Positions 7,165 through 16,138 are shown, counted from the stretch's first letter. The stretch: 64,000 nt of DNA from Lentibacter sp. (GCA_016744435.1 JADGEJ010000001.1:62001-126000), one strand, 5' to 3'. Notes: generated by a model from the letters alone, not told the origin. Made by a program: numbers and translations.

Positions 7165-9030
7165 CTAGCTCTTGGGCGCAGATTTTTGCTCGGCCAGCGC
7201 TTGCAGACTAAGCTCCAGCTCTTTTTCAAGCTCGCGCACCCGCGCCATATAGGCGGGGTTTTCGGAGGCGGCTTTGCCGGGCTGCCAAATTTCGGCAAGT
7301 TCTCTTAGTGCCATCCTGTCGTGGGCATAAAACGCTTGCTCGGCGGCGGCGGCTTCAAACTCGCTCAGCCCGACGTTTTCGAGAACATAGCGGCCAGCAC
7401 GCAGCGAGCTGTCAAACATCTCGCGCACGATGTCGCTGGCGCCTGCCTCATAGAGCGCAAAAACATGGCTGCGGTCGCGCGCACGGGCGATGATGTGCAA
7501 GTCAGGCCGCACCTTACGAGCGTGGCGCACAAGGCGCAGGGCGGCCTCGGGGCTGTCGAGCGCGACAACAAGAACCTGAGCGTCGCGCAGGCCAGCGGCG
7601 CGCAACAGCTCAGGGCGCGTCGGATCTCCGAGAAAAGCGCGGTAGCCAAAGCTGCGCATCAACTGAATGCGCTCGAGGCTGTGGTCGAGCACCACGGTTT
7701 TGAAACCCGAGCTCTCAACCAGCCGGTTGACGATCTGGCCAAAGCGTCCGATCCCCGCGATGATAACAGGGCCTTTACGGTCGATCGTGTCGTCGGCGTG
7801 GTGTGGCTTGGCTTTGCCGAGCTGTTTTGAGATGAAGTCATAGCCCAGAAACAGCACCGGTGTGAGCAGCATCGACAGGGTTATGATCAGCAAAAGGTCG
7901 CTGCTCAGAGTGGGGCCAAACACGCTTTGCTGGCTGGCAAATGAGATCAGCACAAAGCCAAACTCTCCGGCCTGCGCGAGGCTGAGTGCAAACAGCCACA
8001 GCTCGCGGTGCCGAAGGCCAAAGCCAAAGCCAAGCACAAAAAGCACGAGGCCTTTGAGCGCGATGACCGCAAAGGCCAGAGCAATCAGGCGCGCGGGCTC
8101 GGCCGTGAGGCTGACAAAGTCAATTGAGGCCCCAACAGTGATGAAGAACAACCCCAGTAGCAGGCCCTTGAACGGCTCGATGTCGCTCTCAAGCTCATGG
8201 CGGAACTCGGAGTTGGCCAAAACCACCCCCGCAAGGAAGGCCCCAAGGGCGGGCGACAGGCCCAGAAGCGTCATCAGGTAAGAGATGCCGATGACGATAA
8301 GCAGGGCCAGCGCCGTATACATTTCACGCAGATGTGCGGCGTGGATAAACCGGAAGATCGGCTTGGTAAGGAACACCCCGACGGCGATGATCAGCGCAAT
8401 GGTTGCCAGCGTTGCAAGCGCCACGCCCCAAGCGGGCAGATGCTCAAACAGGGTTGCATTATGCGCGGCATCTTGGGCCGTTGTGGTAATTGATCCATCG
8501 GGGCTAAGCGCGATCGGCCCCGCTATACTGAGTAAGGGGATGAGCGCGAGGAGCGGCACAACAGCAATGTCTTGCGTCAGCAGCACAGAGAAAACAGAGC
8601 GGCCCCCTGTTGTCTTCATCAGCCCTTTTTCTGTGAGTGTTTGCAGCACGATAGCTGTTGAACTGAGCGATAGGACCAAGCCGATAGCAAGGCTTGTCTG
8701 CCAAGCATATCCGAGGAGCGATGCGCCAATGAAGAGCGCAAGGCAGGACAGCGCGATCTGCAAGCCGCCAAGCCCGATAAGCCTGTGGCGCATGCCCCAA
8801 AGCACACCGGGGGCCAGCTCAAGCCCGACGATGAACAGCATCATGACAACGCCGAACTCCGCAAAATGCTGCAAAGCGCGGGTCTCTTCTCCGATGCCGG
8901 GAATGAGGCCGATCAGCATGCCAGCGCTCAGGTAGCCAAGCACCGAGCCAAGGCCAAGTCGCGCGGCCAGCGGCACGGCGATGACGGCTGCGAGAAGGTA
9001 AAGCGTGGGGAGGAAGAGCACAGATTCCAT
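7165..9030 (-). CDS. CPA2-family monovalent cation/proton antiporter with TrkA-N domain (Kef type)
   Basis: The protein has 621 residues, the length of KefB/KefC/YbaL transporters. The first 400 or so form about 12 membrane helices with family motifs such as FGVVMMLFIVGLEL, SLSSTAIVLQTL and GLSPALGAFLAGVVLANS. A cytosolic Rossmann domain follows with AGIGRFGQIVNRL (GxGxxG), then TRPELLRAAGL and ALDSPEAALRLVRHAR, typical of TrkA-N nucleotide sensing. It should export K+ or exchange K+/Na+ for protons. The start codon overlaps the stop of the upstream Lrp gene by one base, so the two are probably coupled. Ion specificity and glutathione gating cannot be told from the sequence. Confidence 0.92.
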   Translation of the reverse strand: MESVLFLPTLYLLAAVIAVPLAARLGLGSVLGYLSAGMLIGLIPGIGEETRALQHFAEFGVVMMLFIVGLELAPGVLWGMRHRLIGLGGLQIALSCLALFIGASLLGYAWQTSLAIGLVLSLSSTAIVLQTLTEKGLMKTTGGRSVFSVLLTQDIAVVPLLALIPLLSIAGPIALSPDGSITTTAQDAAHNATLFEHLPAWGVALATLATIALIIAVGVFLTKPIFRFIHAAHLREMYTALALLIVIGISYLMTLLGLSPALGAFLAGVVLANSEFRHELESDIEPFKGLLLGLFFITVGASIDFVSLTAEPARLIALAFAVIALKGLVLFVLGFGFGLRHRELWLFALSLAQAGEFGFVLISFASQQSVFGPTLSSDLLLIITLSMLLTPVLFLGYDFISKQLGKAKPHHADDTIDRKGPVIIAGIGRFGQIVNRLVESSGFKTVVLDHSLERIQLMRSFGYRAFLGDPTRPELLRAAGLRDAQVLVVALDSPEAALRLVRHARKVRPDLHIIARARDRSHVFALYEAGASDIVREMFDSSLRAGRYVLENVGLSEFEAAAAEQAFYAHDRMALRELAEIWQPGKAASENPAYMARVRELEKELELSLQALAEQKSAPKS

Positions 9031-9500
9031 CAGGCAGGCAACGGGTATGCAGGCAGCGGAGCGTCTTGCTTGATCTGGCTCATCACGATCTGACTATGAA
9101 CCCGCCCCACCGCGCCGTGGGGCAGCAAAATGTTATGAATTAGATCGTTGAGCGAAGTCAGATCGCGCGAGTAAATCCTCAATAGAAAGTCAGCGTCGCC
9201 TGTCATTGTCCAAGCCGAGACAACCTCGGGTTGGCTTTTGATCAGCTTGTTGAAGCTCTCTGAATGGGCGGGCGCATGCGACGTCAACTGCACCTGCACA
9301 AAGGCCTGCACACCAAGTCCAAGCTCGGCAGCATCAAGCTGCGCACGGTAGCCTTTGATAACGCCCTGCGCCTCAAGCCGCTGGCGGCGGCGTGCAGCTT
9401 GCGACGCCGACAGGCCAAGCTTTTCGGCCAACTCTTGGCTGGTAAGCTGAGCGTTTTCCTGCAGCGCGGTGATGAGTTTGGAATCAATCTTGTCAATCAT
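9030..9500 (-). CDS. Lrp/AsnC family transcriptional regulator
   Basis: The 156 residues fit the Lrp family. An N-terminal winged helix-turn-helix (LTSQELAEKLGLSASQAARR, then LEAQGVIKGYRAQLD) is followed by the RAM ligand-binding domain (VQAFVQVQL, VVSAWTMTGDADFLLRIYSRDL, VHSQIVMSQIKQD). Members bind amino acids or other small effectors and act locally or globally. It is translated just before the antiporter gene (TGA/ATG overlap at 9028-9032), so it may control that gene or be co-expressed with it. The effector is not predictable. Confidence 0.93.
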   Translation of the reverse strand: MIDKIDSKLITALQENAQLTSQELAEKLGLSASQAARRRQRLEAQGVIKGYRAQLDAAELGLGVQAFVQVQLTSHAPAHSESFNKLIKSQPEVVSAWTMTGDADFLLRIYSRDLTSLNDLIHNILLPHGAVGRVHSQIVMSQIKQDAPLPAYPLPA

Positions 9501-9588
9501 GCGCCAATTTTAGCCTGAATTGGTGGTGGCTGCGAGGTTGTCGCGTCGAGCACGCTCACTTTGCGCGAAATGGCGCGCAACCGCGCCA

Positions 9589-12171
9589 TTAGCCGCGCGG
9601 CATCTTCAAAGTCACGTTGCGCCCGTTTTTCTGATACCGAAGTTCTGCTTCGCCAATGGCCGAAATGCGCCCGCCATCTATCCGGTCTCCGATGGCGACT
9701 TTCTTGTAACGGCCGTTTGCGAGGCGCACCAAAGCGCGGCGGCTTGAGGGCTTGCCGTAGACGCCGATCAAATTAACGCGCTTGAGGTTGATCGCGTTGC
9801 GCACGGTTGCCTGTTTGGCAACAGAAGCGGTTGACGGGATGCGCGGTGTCACCGTCTTAGGCGCAACCACGGCGACTTTGGTCACCGCTTCTTTTTGGGC
9901 TTCGGCACGCTTGATGATGCGTGAGATATTGCGCGGGCGGTTCTTTGGTTTGACTGATCGCGCGACAGCCTGTGCTGTGGCGTTCGGGTCAAGGTCTAGG
10001 GTGTTGGGGGCAGTGGGGGTGGTTGCGTCGGGCAGTTTGATCACAACGGCGCCGGGCGTTTGGGGGATCTCTTCGGGCTTTGCTTCTTGCGCGGCCTCTT
10101 GTTGCGCCGCCTGTTCCGCCTGTGCTGCCTGTTCCGCCTGTGCTGCCTGTGCTGCGGCGATCTCGCGCACAGAAGGGGGGCGCAGTTTGGGGCGCAGGGC
10201 TGCCAACTCGCTTAGTGAACGGCCGCCAAGTGTCGAGCGCTGGTTGGTTTCTGCCAAAGTCGTCGGGCGCAGTTTAGGCCGGAATGCCGCCAAACGGGCC
10301 AAGGCCGCATCCGGCACTTCTGGGGCGGCAAATCTGCTGCGATCAGGCAAGCCGTTGGGGACGGAGGCGGGCCTGCCCTGAAAAACCATGTGGCCCTCCG
10401 GCGACAGCGCGCCTTCTGGAGTTGCTATCACCAGACCACGGGCATCAAGCGCAAATTTTTGCCCGCGTTCGGCTGGGTTTATTTGTTGGCGCAGGCCTCT
10501 GTCGGCCAGATCAAAGTTGAGGCTCGGCAGCGCGATAGCGTCATGACTGCCGATATCATTGTCGATAGACGCGATGTAGAGATCATCTTCGCCAACGGCT
10601 TGGGGCATGTCTGGCGCGATTGGCGGCATCACCCAAATACCTGTCACAGCATATTTGGTTTGAGCTTCTTGCAGCGAAATCGGGTCGATCGGTTTGGGCA
10701 TGATGCGTGGCTGAACGCGGGTGTCCACATCCGGATCAAGCGAGGCAAGCTCGAGCGTACCGTCGGGCAGGCCTGCCTCAGCACCTTCGATGAGGGTTTC
10801 GTCGGGGGCGTCGGGGGCTACGGCGAAGTCGGTATCAGAGCGCTTGAAAAACCGCGACAGGCCCTCGTCAACGAAGATCGAGGCCCAAGCCGCGACACCG
10901 ACCAGAAACATCAGCAAAGCAGCCGTCAGGATCAGCCCCAAGAAGCGCGGTTTGCCGCCAATTGCGCGCATTTTGGCAGGCTTGTCAGCCTTGCGTGCGC
11001 CAAACACGGTGAGGCGCTGCTTTTCGCTGCTCGCAGGCGGGACAACGCTTGGTGGCGGCATCTCGATGGTGCTTGGCTCGGGGGGGCGGCGCAGGTCTTG
11101 CAGGCTAAAACCAGTGCTCGCCACTTTGGCGGTTTCTTCACCCTCACCAACTTCATCAGTCTCTTCAGTGCCGCGTTTGCTGAAGAACGACATGATCCCG
11201 CCTTCAGGCGTTGGCAATGGCTTAGGAGGCGGCGGGTGAGCCGCGGAAGCGCTCGGATCAGAGGTGTCTATCGGGATCGTGCTGCCGATAACATCAGGCT
11301 CGGCGCGGGTAACACCAGCCAGCTTGGGAGCTGTGCCTTCATCGGCTTGTATGCGGCGCGAAGCAAACGTGGGCGCTGGCGCTTCGGCAGGAGCAGGGGC
11401 AGGTTCTGCAGTTGCTTCAGGCTCAGGCACTGGTTCAGGCACCGGTTCAGCGTCAGGCAAGCTCGGCGCTTCTGGCGCGGCTTGAACCTCTTCAACTTCA
11501 GGGAGGCGCTCAGGAACGGGCTCTGCTTCCGGCTCAGCTTCGGTAACTGGATCAGACACTGGTTCGGGTGCTGGTTCGGGTGCTGGCTCAGGTTTGGTCG
11601 CGGCTTCAGGCTCAGGAGGGCGGGCAATGCCGACAACTTTGACAGGCTCACGGTCAGCGGCAAGCTCGCCTAGTGCGCCGTTTTGAGCCGTGAAATACTG
11701 TGTTGGGCCGAAAAACGGCTCTTTGCTGAATTGCCCCTGCGTTGGCGTGGCGGCAAAATAAACCGGCTCAAAGCCGTTGTCGGCGGCAAAGCCTTCGGCC
11801 TCTGCGAGGGTTTCGTGCGCAACGGCGGCGATGTGCAGCATGTCGCCATTAACCACCCAGTCATAGGCCAGCTCGTCAAGCGCGTAAGGCGTGGCCCCGT
11901 CAAGTGCGTGGCGCACGGCCTCGGCTTGCACATCTGCGCCGCCTTGCGGGTCAACGATCGTGAGGTATTTGATCTGCTCTTCGGGCAAGATGAGCTTGCT
12001 CTGCACCGGCCCTGCGCCCAGATCAGTGGCACTGCGTTTGAGCACAGCAAGCGCTCCTGACAGATCAGGGACATCAAGCGGCACTTCACCCACACGCTCC
12101 CATCCGGCGGGTGCGCGTTTCAACAGGCCGATTCCGTTAACCGAAAGCGTGAGTGCAAAATTTGGCTTCAT
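9589..12171 (-). CDS. GspL/PilM-like domain + Pro/Glu-rich linker + TM + PilP/GspC-like domain protein
   Basis: This 860-residue protein is often mislabelled because of its low-complexity centre. Residues 1-145 resemble the actin-like part of GspL/PilM (ILPEEQIKYL, AVRHALDGATPYALDELAYDW, VAHETLAEAEGFA). Residues 183-268 are a Pro/Glu/Ala repeat region, and 270-400 are disordered with many prolines. One membrane helix spans about 410-434 (FLGLILTAALLMFLVGVAAW). A long outer segment has repeated RPKLRP motifs and an Ala/Gln stretch. The last 65 residues, with LIGVYGKPSSRRALVRLANG and VAIGDRIDGGRISAIG, look like a PilP/GspC homology-region fold. No other pilus or type II secretion gene is nearby. 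A trans-envelope scaffold role is inference. Confidence 0.7.
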   Translation of the reverse strand: MKPNFALTLSVNGIGLLKRAPAGWERVGEVPLDVPDLSGALAVLKRSATDLGAGPVQSKLILPEEQIKYLTIVDPQGGADVQAEAVRHALDGATPYALDELAYDWVVNGDMLHIAAVAHETLAEAEGFAADNGFEPVYFAATPTQGQFSKEPFFGPTQYFTAQNGALGELAADREPVKVVGIARPPEPEAATKPEPAPEPAPEPVSDPVTEAEPEAEPVPERLPEVEEVQAAPEAPSLPDAEPVPEPVPEPEATAEPAPAPAEAPAPTFASRRIQADEGTAPKLAGVTRAEPDVIGSTIPIDTSDPSASAAHPPPPKPLPTPEGGIMSFFSKRGTEETDEVGEGEETAKVASTGFSLQDLRRPPEPSTIEMPPPSVVPPASSEKQRLTVFGARKADKPAKMRAIGGKPRFLGLILTAALLMFLVGVAAWASIFVDEGLSRFFKRSDTDFAVAPDAPDETLIEGAEAGLPDGTLELASLDPDVDTRVQPRIMPKPIDPISLQEAQTKYAVTGIWVMPPIAPDMPQAVGEDDLYIASIDNDIGSHDAIALPSLNFDLADRGLRQQINPAERGQKFALDARGLVIATPEGALSPEGHMVFQGRPASVPNGLPDRSRFAAPEVPDAALARLAAFRPKLRPTTLAETNQRSTLGGRSLSELAALRPKLRPPSVREIAAAQAAQAEQAAQAEQAAQQEAAQEAKPEEIPQTPGAVVIKLPDATTPTAPNTLDLDPNATAQAVARSVKPKNRPRNISRIIKRAEAQKEAVTKVAVVAPKTVTPRIPSTASVAKQATVRNAINLKRVNLIGVYGKPSSRRALVRLANGRYKKVAIGDRIDGGRISAIGEAELRYQKNGRNVTLKMPRG

Positions 12172-12330
12172 CAGACAGGCCCTAACCCGTGAGAACTGGT
12201 GTATGTGCCTCTATTATAACAATGATCTCGTCAAGAAAACAGAGCTTTGCCCGATGCGCTCGCGTGCACATCGGACTGGGCTTTATTTGGGGGCATTTCG
12301 CAGGTCCAACAAGGGGAAAAAACCTTTGTT

Positions 12331-13611
12331 TTAAGCCGTAGCGGTGTTTAGCGCTTGATCAAGATCGGCGATCAGGTCTTTCGCATCTTCGATACCGATG
12401 GAAATGCGCACCACGTTAGGCCCGGCTCCGGCAGCTTCTTGCTGCTCCGGGCTAAGCTGGCGGTGGGTTGTGGAGGCTGAGTGAATCACCAAGCTGCGCG
12501 TGTCACCGAGGTTGGCGACGTGGCTGAAAATCTCGAGGCTATCGACGAATTTGACGCATGAATCATAGCCGCCTTTGAGCGATATGGTGAACAGGCCACC
12601 CGCGCCTTTGGGGCAAATCTTGGCGACGCGATCATTGTAAGGCGACGAGGCGAGGCCCGCATAGGTGACGTGGTCAACCGCGTCGTGGCCCTCAAGCCAG
12701 CCCGCGATTTCTTCGGCGTTTTGCACGTGGCGCTCCATGCGCAGTGATAGTGTTTCGATGCCCATGAGCGTGTAGTGCGCGGCTTGTGGGTTCATTGTCA
12801 TGCCCAAGTCACGCAACCCGATGGCGATGCCGTGGAATGTGTAGGCCAGCGCGCCGAATGTCTCGTGGAACTTGAGGCCATGGTAGGCAGGCTCTGGCTG
12901 GCTGAGCGAGGGGAACTTGTCAGAGGCTGACCAGTCAAACTTGCCTGAGTCCACAACGCAGCCGCCAGTAACCGTGCCGTTGCCTGTGAGGTATTTCGTG
13001 GTCGAGTGAACCACCAGCGTTGCGCCATGCTCGATCGGGTTGCAGAGGTATGGCGTGGCTGAAGTGTTGTCGACGATGAGCGGGATGCCCGCGGCGTCGC
13101 TTATCGCGGAAATTGCATCAAGGTCGGTGATGTAACCCCCTGGATTTGCGATGCTTTCACAGAACACGGCGCGGGTGTTTTCGTCGATCGCGGCTTCAAC
13201 TGCGTCTAGGTCATCAAAGTCAACGAACTTGGCGCTCCAGCCGAAGCGTTTGATGGTTTGGCTGAACTGGGTGATCGTGCCGCCGTAAGCGCGGGTTGAG
13301 GCAACGACGTTCATGCCCGGGCTCATCAGTGGGAAGAGCGCCATCAGCTGGGCTGCGTGGCCAGACGAGCAGCAGACAGCGCCTTGGCCGCCTTCAAGGG
13401 TCGCGATCCGCTCGGCAAGCACGGCGACTGTCGGGTTTGTCAGCCGCGAGTAGATATAGCCGACTTCCTGCAGGTTGAAGAGTGCTGCGGCATGGTCGGC
13501 GTCGCGGAAAACATAAGCGGTTGTCTGGTAGATCGGCGTGTTGCGCGCGCCTGTTGTCGGGTCAGGCGCTGCGCCTGCGTGTACCTGAAGTGTGTTGAAA
13601 CCGTATGCCAT
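12331..13611 (-). CDS. metY: O-acetylhomoserine sulfhydrylase (MetY), PLP-dependent
   Basis: This Cys/Met-metabolism PLP enzyme has about 426 residues, typical for O-acetylhomoserine aminocarboxypropyltransferase, which makes homocysteine from O-acetylhomoserine and sulfide. Signatures include YQTTAYVF, YSRLTNPT, CCSSGHAAQ for phosphate binding, VDNTSATPYLC, and HSTTKYLTGNGT with the PLP lysine. The C-terminal half has GDTRSLVIHSASTTH. The ATG at 13611 with GGGAGCA upstream is preferred to an in-frame TTG at 13626. It is transcribed alone. A SAM riboswitch was looked for in the leader and not recognised. Confidence 0.93.
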   Translation of the reverse strand: MAYGFNTLQVHAGAAPDPTTGARNTPIYQTTAYVFRDADHAAALFNLQEVGYIYSRLTNPTVAVLAERIATLEGGQGAVCCSSGHAAQLMALFPLMSPGMNVVASTRAYGGTITQFSQTIKRFGWSAKFVDFDDLDAVEAAIDENTRAVFCESIANPGGYITDLDAISAISDAAGIPLIVDNTSATPYLCNPIEHGATLVVHSTTKYLTGNGTVTGGCVVDSGKFDWSASDKFPSLSQPEPAYHGLKFHETFGALAYTFHGIAIGLRDLGMTMNPQAAHYTLMGIETLSLRMERHVQNAEEIAGWLEGHDAVDHVTYAGLASSPYNDRVAKICPKGAGGLFTISLKGGYDSCVKFVDSLEIFSHVANLGDTRSLVIHSASTTHRQLSPEQQEAAGAGPNVVRISIGIEDAKDLIADLDQALNTATA

Positions 13612-13739
13612 GACCTGTGCTCCCAATATATGTGTCGGACGGCACGTTAGGCGAGATGTTCCAGAGCGGCAACGGGCAAGGCGGCTTTAGGGAAATCTGT
13701 TTTGGTTTGTTCGGATTTTCGGAACAAATATTCCAAAGA

Positions 13740-13769
13740 GCGGGCGGCGGGTTTGTGCCCGCCGCCCGC
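13740..13769 (-). terminator. Strong GC hairpin, probable terminator of the glycosyltransferase-like gene
   Basis: Two perfect 12-base arms (GCGGGCGGCGGG at 13740-13751 and its complement at 13758-13769) enclose a 6-base loop. It lies about 70 bases after the stop at 13841 on the minus strand, followed by a weak T-rich stretch. It would separate that gene from metY. Confidence 0.6.
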
Positions 13770-13840
13770 CAAGGTAAGGATTAGCACATTCTTTTCGCGC
13801 CTCGCAGGTCGCAAGCAAGCTTGAGGAAAGCGGCTGCTTT

Positions 13841-14866
13841 TCAACGCATCCAGAAGCCTTCGCGTTTGATGCGGTTGCGGATGGCTTGTTCTTTGCGCGG
13901 CAGATCATCCTGATCAAACAGATCACGCACTTTGTGGCCGCGGCCTTGATAGATCATCCGCTTTGCGGGCTCGTAATTCTTGAGCGCTTTCTTGATCTTA
14001 TTGGGGGCGGACACCTCTTCGATGACTTCCACGACCCTGTCAGCCTCGCGAGCATAAAGCAGCGGCAGCAGGCGATAGTGGCAACTCACAGTGCCATCAA
14101 GATACCCCTCGGGCAGGGCGTTGAGACCGCCGCCAAAAGCATGGATCACGAGGGGCAGCGCGACTTGGTCAAGCCAGGGGTCAAGCGTTTGGCAGACAAG
14201 CTCATCCGGGGCGTCGTCACGAATAGCGAGGGCATATTCCAGGAACTTTTCGCCAAACTCATGCGGGCAGGTGTGATAAAAGAAGCCCGCGTTGAAATAG
14301 AGATAGCGCCTCCAGTATTCGTCGGGCTGGGTGAGGTCGAGCGAGCTTTCAAAATCAAGCCCGAACTTGTCATAGAGCGACTTCCAGATTTGGCCATAGC
14401 CCGGCCCGTAAAGCTCTAGCTGTGGCCAAGTGCCGGTGCGTTTGAGCGAGGCTGAGGGCTTGGAGAAGTCAAACGGCACATCGGAAAGCTCGCCCGTGAT
14501 CAGCGTGTCAGTGTCAAAAAACACAAATGGCTCACCCTTGGGAAGGGCCGTGAGCGCTTCGATCTTGTTGCCATAGGGGTAACTCTTACCAAAATGCTGG
14601 CTGTCAAACGGGATGATCTCGACGTTGAGCTCGGCGAGGGCCTCAAGCACCAAGGAATCATTCATCCTTGGATCGCGGTCCCAAAGCGGGCCGGGCTGGG
14701 GCTCGGCCACGATCAGCCGGCCCTTAAAATCAGGGCTGCAGGCACGCAGGGAGGCCGCGAAAAGCAGCGCCTCATATTGGAGACGGCCAGACTGGCCGAT
14801 CACGAAAACATTGAAGTTTTCGATTTTTTTGGGTTTTTTAGCCATAGGATGCTGCTCGGTCTGCAT
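13841..14866 (-). CDS. Glycosyltransferase-like protein with DTD motif, function unknown
   Basis: This soluble protein of about 341 residues has a Rossmann-like start (FNVFVIGQSGRLQYEALLF) and the segment PFVFFDTDTLITGEL. The D-T-D is placed as the metal-binding DxD of GT-A glycosyltransferases. Later parts include RRYLYFNAGFFYH, LDPWLDQVALPLVIHAFGG and a basic C-terminal tail. The pattern resembles GT8-like and other nucleotide-diphospho-sugar transferases. Start codon is uncertain: ATG 14866 is chosen, ATG 14845 and a longer frame to 14953 are possible, and none has a good ribosome site. It diverges from the gene at 14938. Donor and acceptor are unknown. Confidence 0.6.
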   Translation of the reverse strand: MQTEQHPMAKKPKKIENFNVFVIGQSGRLQYEALLFAASLRACSPDFKGRLIVAEPQPGPLWDRDPRMNDSLVLEALAELNVEIIPFDSQHFGKSYPYGNKIEALTALPKGEPFVFFDTDTLITGELSDVPFDFSKPSASLKRTGTWPQLELYGPGYGQIWKSLYDKFGLDFESSLDLTQPDEYWRRYLYFNAGFFYHTCPHEFGEKFLEYALAIRDDAPDELVCQTLDPWLDQVALPLVIHAFGGGLNALPEGYLDGTVSCHYRLLPLLYAREADRVVEVIEEVSAPNKIKKALKNYEPAKRMIYQGRGHKVRDLFDQDDLPRKEQAIRNRIKREGFWMR

Positions 14867-14937
14867 GGTATTGTTGCCAGTATAGATACAATTGCACCGA
14901 GCGTCCAAGGGCAATGCCTGAAAGAGGAAACAAAGAT

Positions 14938-15381
14938 ATGAAATATTTAACATTGATCGCGGCGATAATTACGACGCCAGCTTTCGCGGAAACCACCTTT
15001 CAAGCGGAAGATCAGACGCCTACAGGGAAATTTACCACCGCAGGGGAGGTTAAGCAGATCCTTGAGCTGACCAAAGCGAGCTGGGTTGGCGTGCGCGAAT
15101 ACGAGGGGCGCGACTTGGTCTATTTTTCGCAGGTCTTAAGCTGGCGCTGCGGGCTGCACCAAATCCGCTATTCTGTGAACGGCGGCGAGATGCAAATCTG
15201 GGACATGCCTGATTGTCAGTTGGACATGACTACACCAAACGCCATTCCCAACGATCAAGTGATGAAAATTTGGAAACCCTATGAGCTTAAGAGCGTTCAG
15301 ACGATTGACGTTGAGCTGCTGCTGGACGACATGAACGAGATGAGTGCCAGCTTTGAGCGCGGCGCGATCATGATCCCGTGA
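14938..15381 (+). CDS. Hypothetical secreted protein with signal peptide
   Basis: The protein has 147 residues. A Sec signal peptide (MKYLTLIAAIITTPAFA) ends before E18. The ATG at 14938 has GAGGAAA eight bases upstream, better than an earlier ATG at 14914. Two Cys (in SWRCGLHQIRYS and MPDCQLD) may form a disulfide in the periplasm, and the rest is a small beta-rich domain judging by alternating hydrophobics. No family is recognised. The next gene starts inside its stop codon, so the two form a unit. Confidence 0.75.
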   Translation: MKYLTLIAAIITTPAFAETTFQAEDQTPTGKFTTAGEVKQILELTKASWVGVREYEGRDLVYFSQVLSWRCGLHQIRYSVNGGEMQIWDMPDCQLDMTTPNAIPNDQVMKIWKPYELKSVQTIDVELLLDDMNEMSASFERGAIMIP

Positions 15382-15689
15382 GTACCGAGAGAGCCGTGAA
15401 GCCCTCAAACCTGCCTGCAAGCGCGGCTTTGTTGATGATATTTGTAATAGTGACTTGGGTTTTTACCCTTGTTGTCGGGTCATTCGGCCTATTGGCCCCA
15501 TTGTGCGCTGTGGTGACGCTCGTTTGGGCCGCGAAATTGTTGTTTGGCCTAACCCGCTGGCTAAAGGCCGACAAAGACACGCGGCCACCAATGCGGTTCC
15601 CCAGAAAAACCGCGGCTGTCTTGCTGGTGATACTCTTGGCTGTTGGTTATTTCGGGTATTTGATTGCGCGTGATCTGTCGGGGCTCTGA
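15378..15689 (+). CDS. Small membrane protein, function unknown
   Basis: This protein of 103 residues starts with GTG at 15378, overlapping the previous stop (GTGA). Three hydrophobic stretches are visible: about 15-37 (ALLMIFVIVTWVFTLVVGSF), 39-57 and 80-97 (AAVLLVILLAVGYFGYLIA). A basic loop, KADKDTRPPMRFPRK, lies before the last helix. No family is recognised. The coupling to the secreted protein upstream suggests that both act at the cell envelope. Confidence 0.65.
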   Translation: MSTERAVKPSNLPASAALLMIFVIVTWVFTLVVGSFGLLAPLCAVVTLVWAAKLLFGLTRWLKADKDTRPPMRFPRKTAAVLLVILLAVGYFGYLIARDLSGL

Positions 15690-15699
15690 TCCACAAGGC

Positions 15700-15846
15700 C
15701 ATACCGCAGTGAGGCGCAGGGCGTCTGGTGCAAGTGATGCAGAGATACAGGCGGTAACTGGGCAAAGCGCCGAGATGGTTGCCTATTATAGGGCAAGGGC
15801 TAGCCGCAAAGCGCTTTCGAAATCTGCTCAAAAACGTAGAGAATAG
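15700..15846 (+). pseudogene. Tyrosine-recombinase (phage integrase) C-terminal remnant
   Basis: The open frame ends at TAG 15846 and contains ASGASDAEIQAVTGQSAEM followed by VAYYRARASRKALSK. This matches the end of tyrosine integrases, where a Gly-His-Gln/Lys segment is followed by the MVxxY catalytic tyrosine and a basic tail. Only about 45 codons remain. The box I/II arginine region and the whole N-terminal part are missing, and the HxxR region is degenerate. It ends 100 bases from the 3' end of tRNA-Tyr, a classic integration target. It is most likely the scar of a lost element. Confidence 0.65.
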
Positions 15847-15946
15847 AACATGAACAGAACAAGACTTGGGACCAGACGTTGGGGCCAACTACAATTCTCG
15901 GATGTTTTCAAGGAGAGGTTAAGAGCCTAAGTGTTTGATTTGTAAG

Positions 15947-16030
15947 TGGTGGGCGACCCTGGAATCGAACCAGGCGTGCGTCTCCGCGAGGGAGTTACAG
16001 TCCCCTGCCACACCTTGCGGCCTGTCGCCC
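15947..16030 (-). tRNA. tRNA-Tyr (GTA), CCA encoded
   Basis: Read on the minus strand, the acceptor arm is GGGCGAC paired with GTCGCCC, then discriminator A and an encoded CCA. The T arm is CCTGG-TTCGATT-CCAGG. The anticodon loop CTGTAAC gives anticodon GTA. A long variable arm makes it class II, as bacterial tRNA-Tyr is. Its 3' end faces the integrase remnant. Confidence 0.95.
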
Positions 16031-16138
16031 ACTGAGGGCGGTGATTACTTGCCTCACCAAGGGTCGTCAACAGCAAATTGTCGTGTTAAGCGGCTGAGGA
16101 ACCAGATTGTTTGATATTATGCAAAACAGGATGCCGGC

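Noticed and set aside
10390-11673. 427-residue plus-strand frame opposite the GspL/PilM-like gene
   Set aside because: It arises because the Pro/Glu/Ala repeats give long open frames on the other strand. Rich in Arg, Gly and Phe, no family.
13612-13740. Possible SAM-II-type riboswitch before metY
   Set aside because: Fragments like GATTT, CTTGC and GCCTAA occur in the right order, but no P1 pairing partner exists and the GCTAAA element is altered.
13647-13844. 65-residue minus-strand frame after the glycosyltransferase-like gene
   Set aside because: It runs through a 12-base perfect hairpin, starts with TTG without a ribosome site and has no family features.
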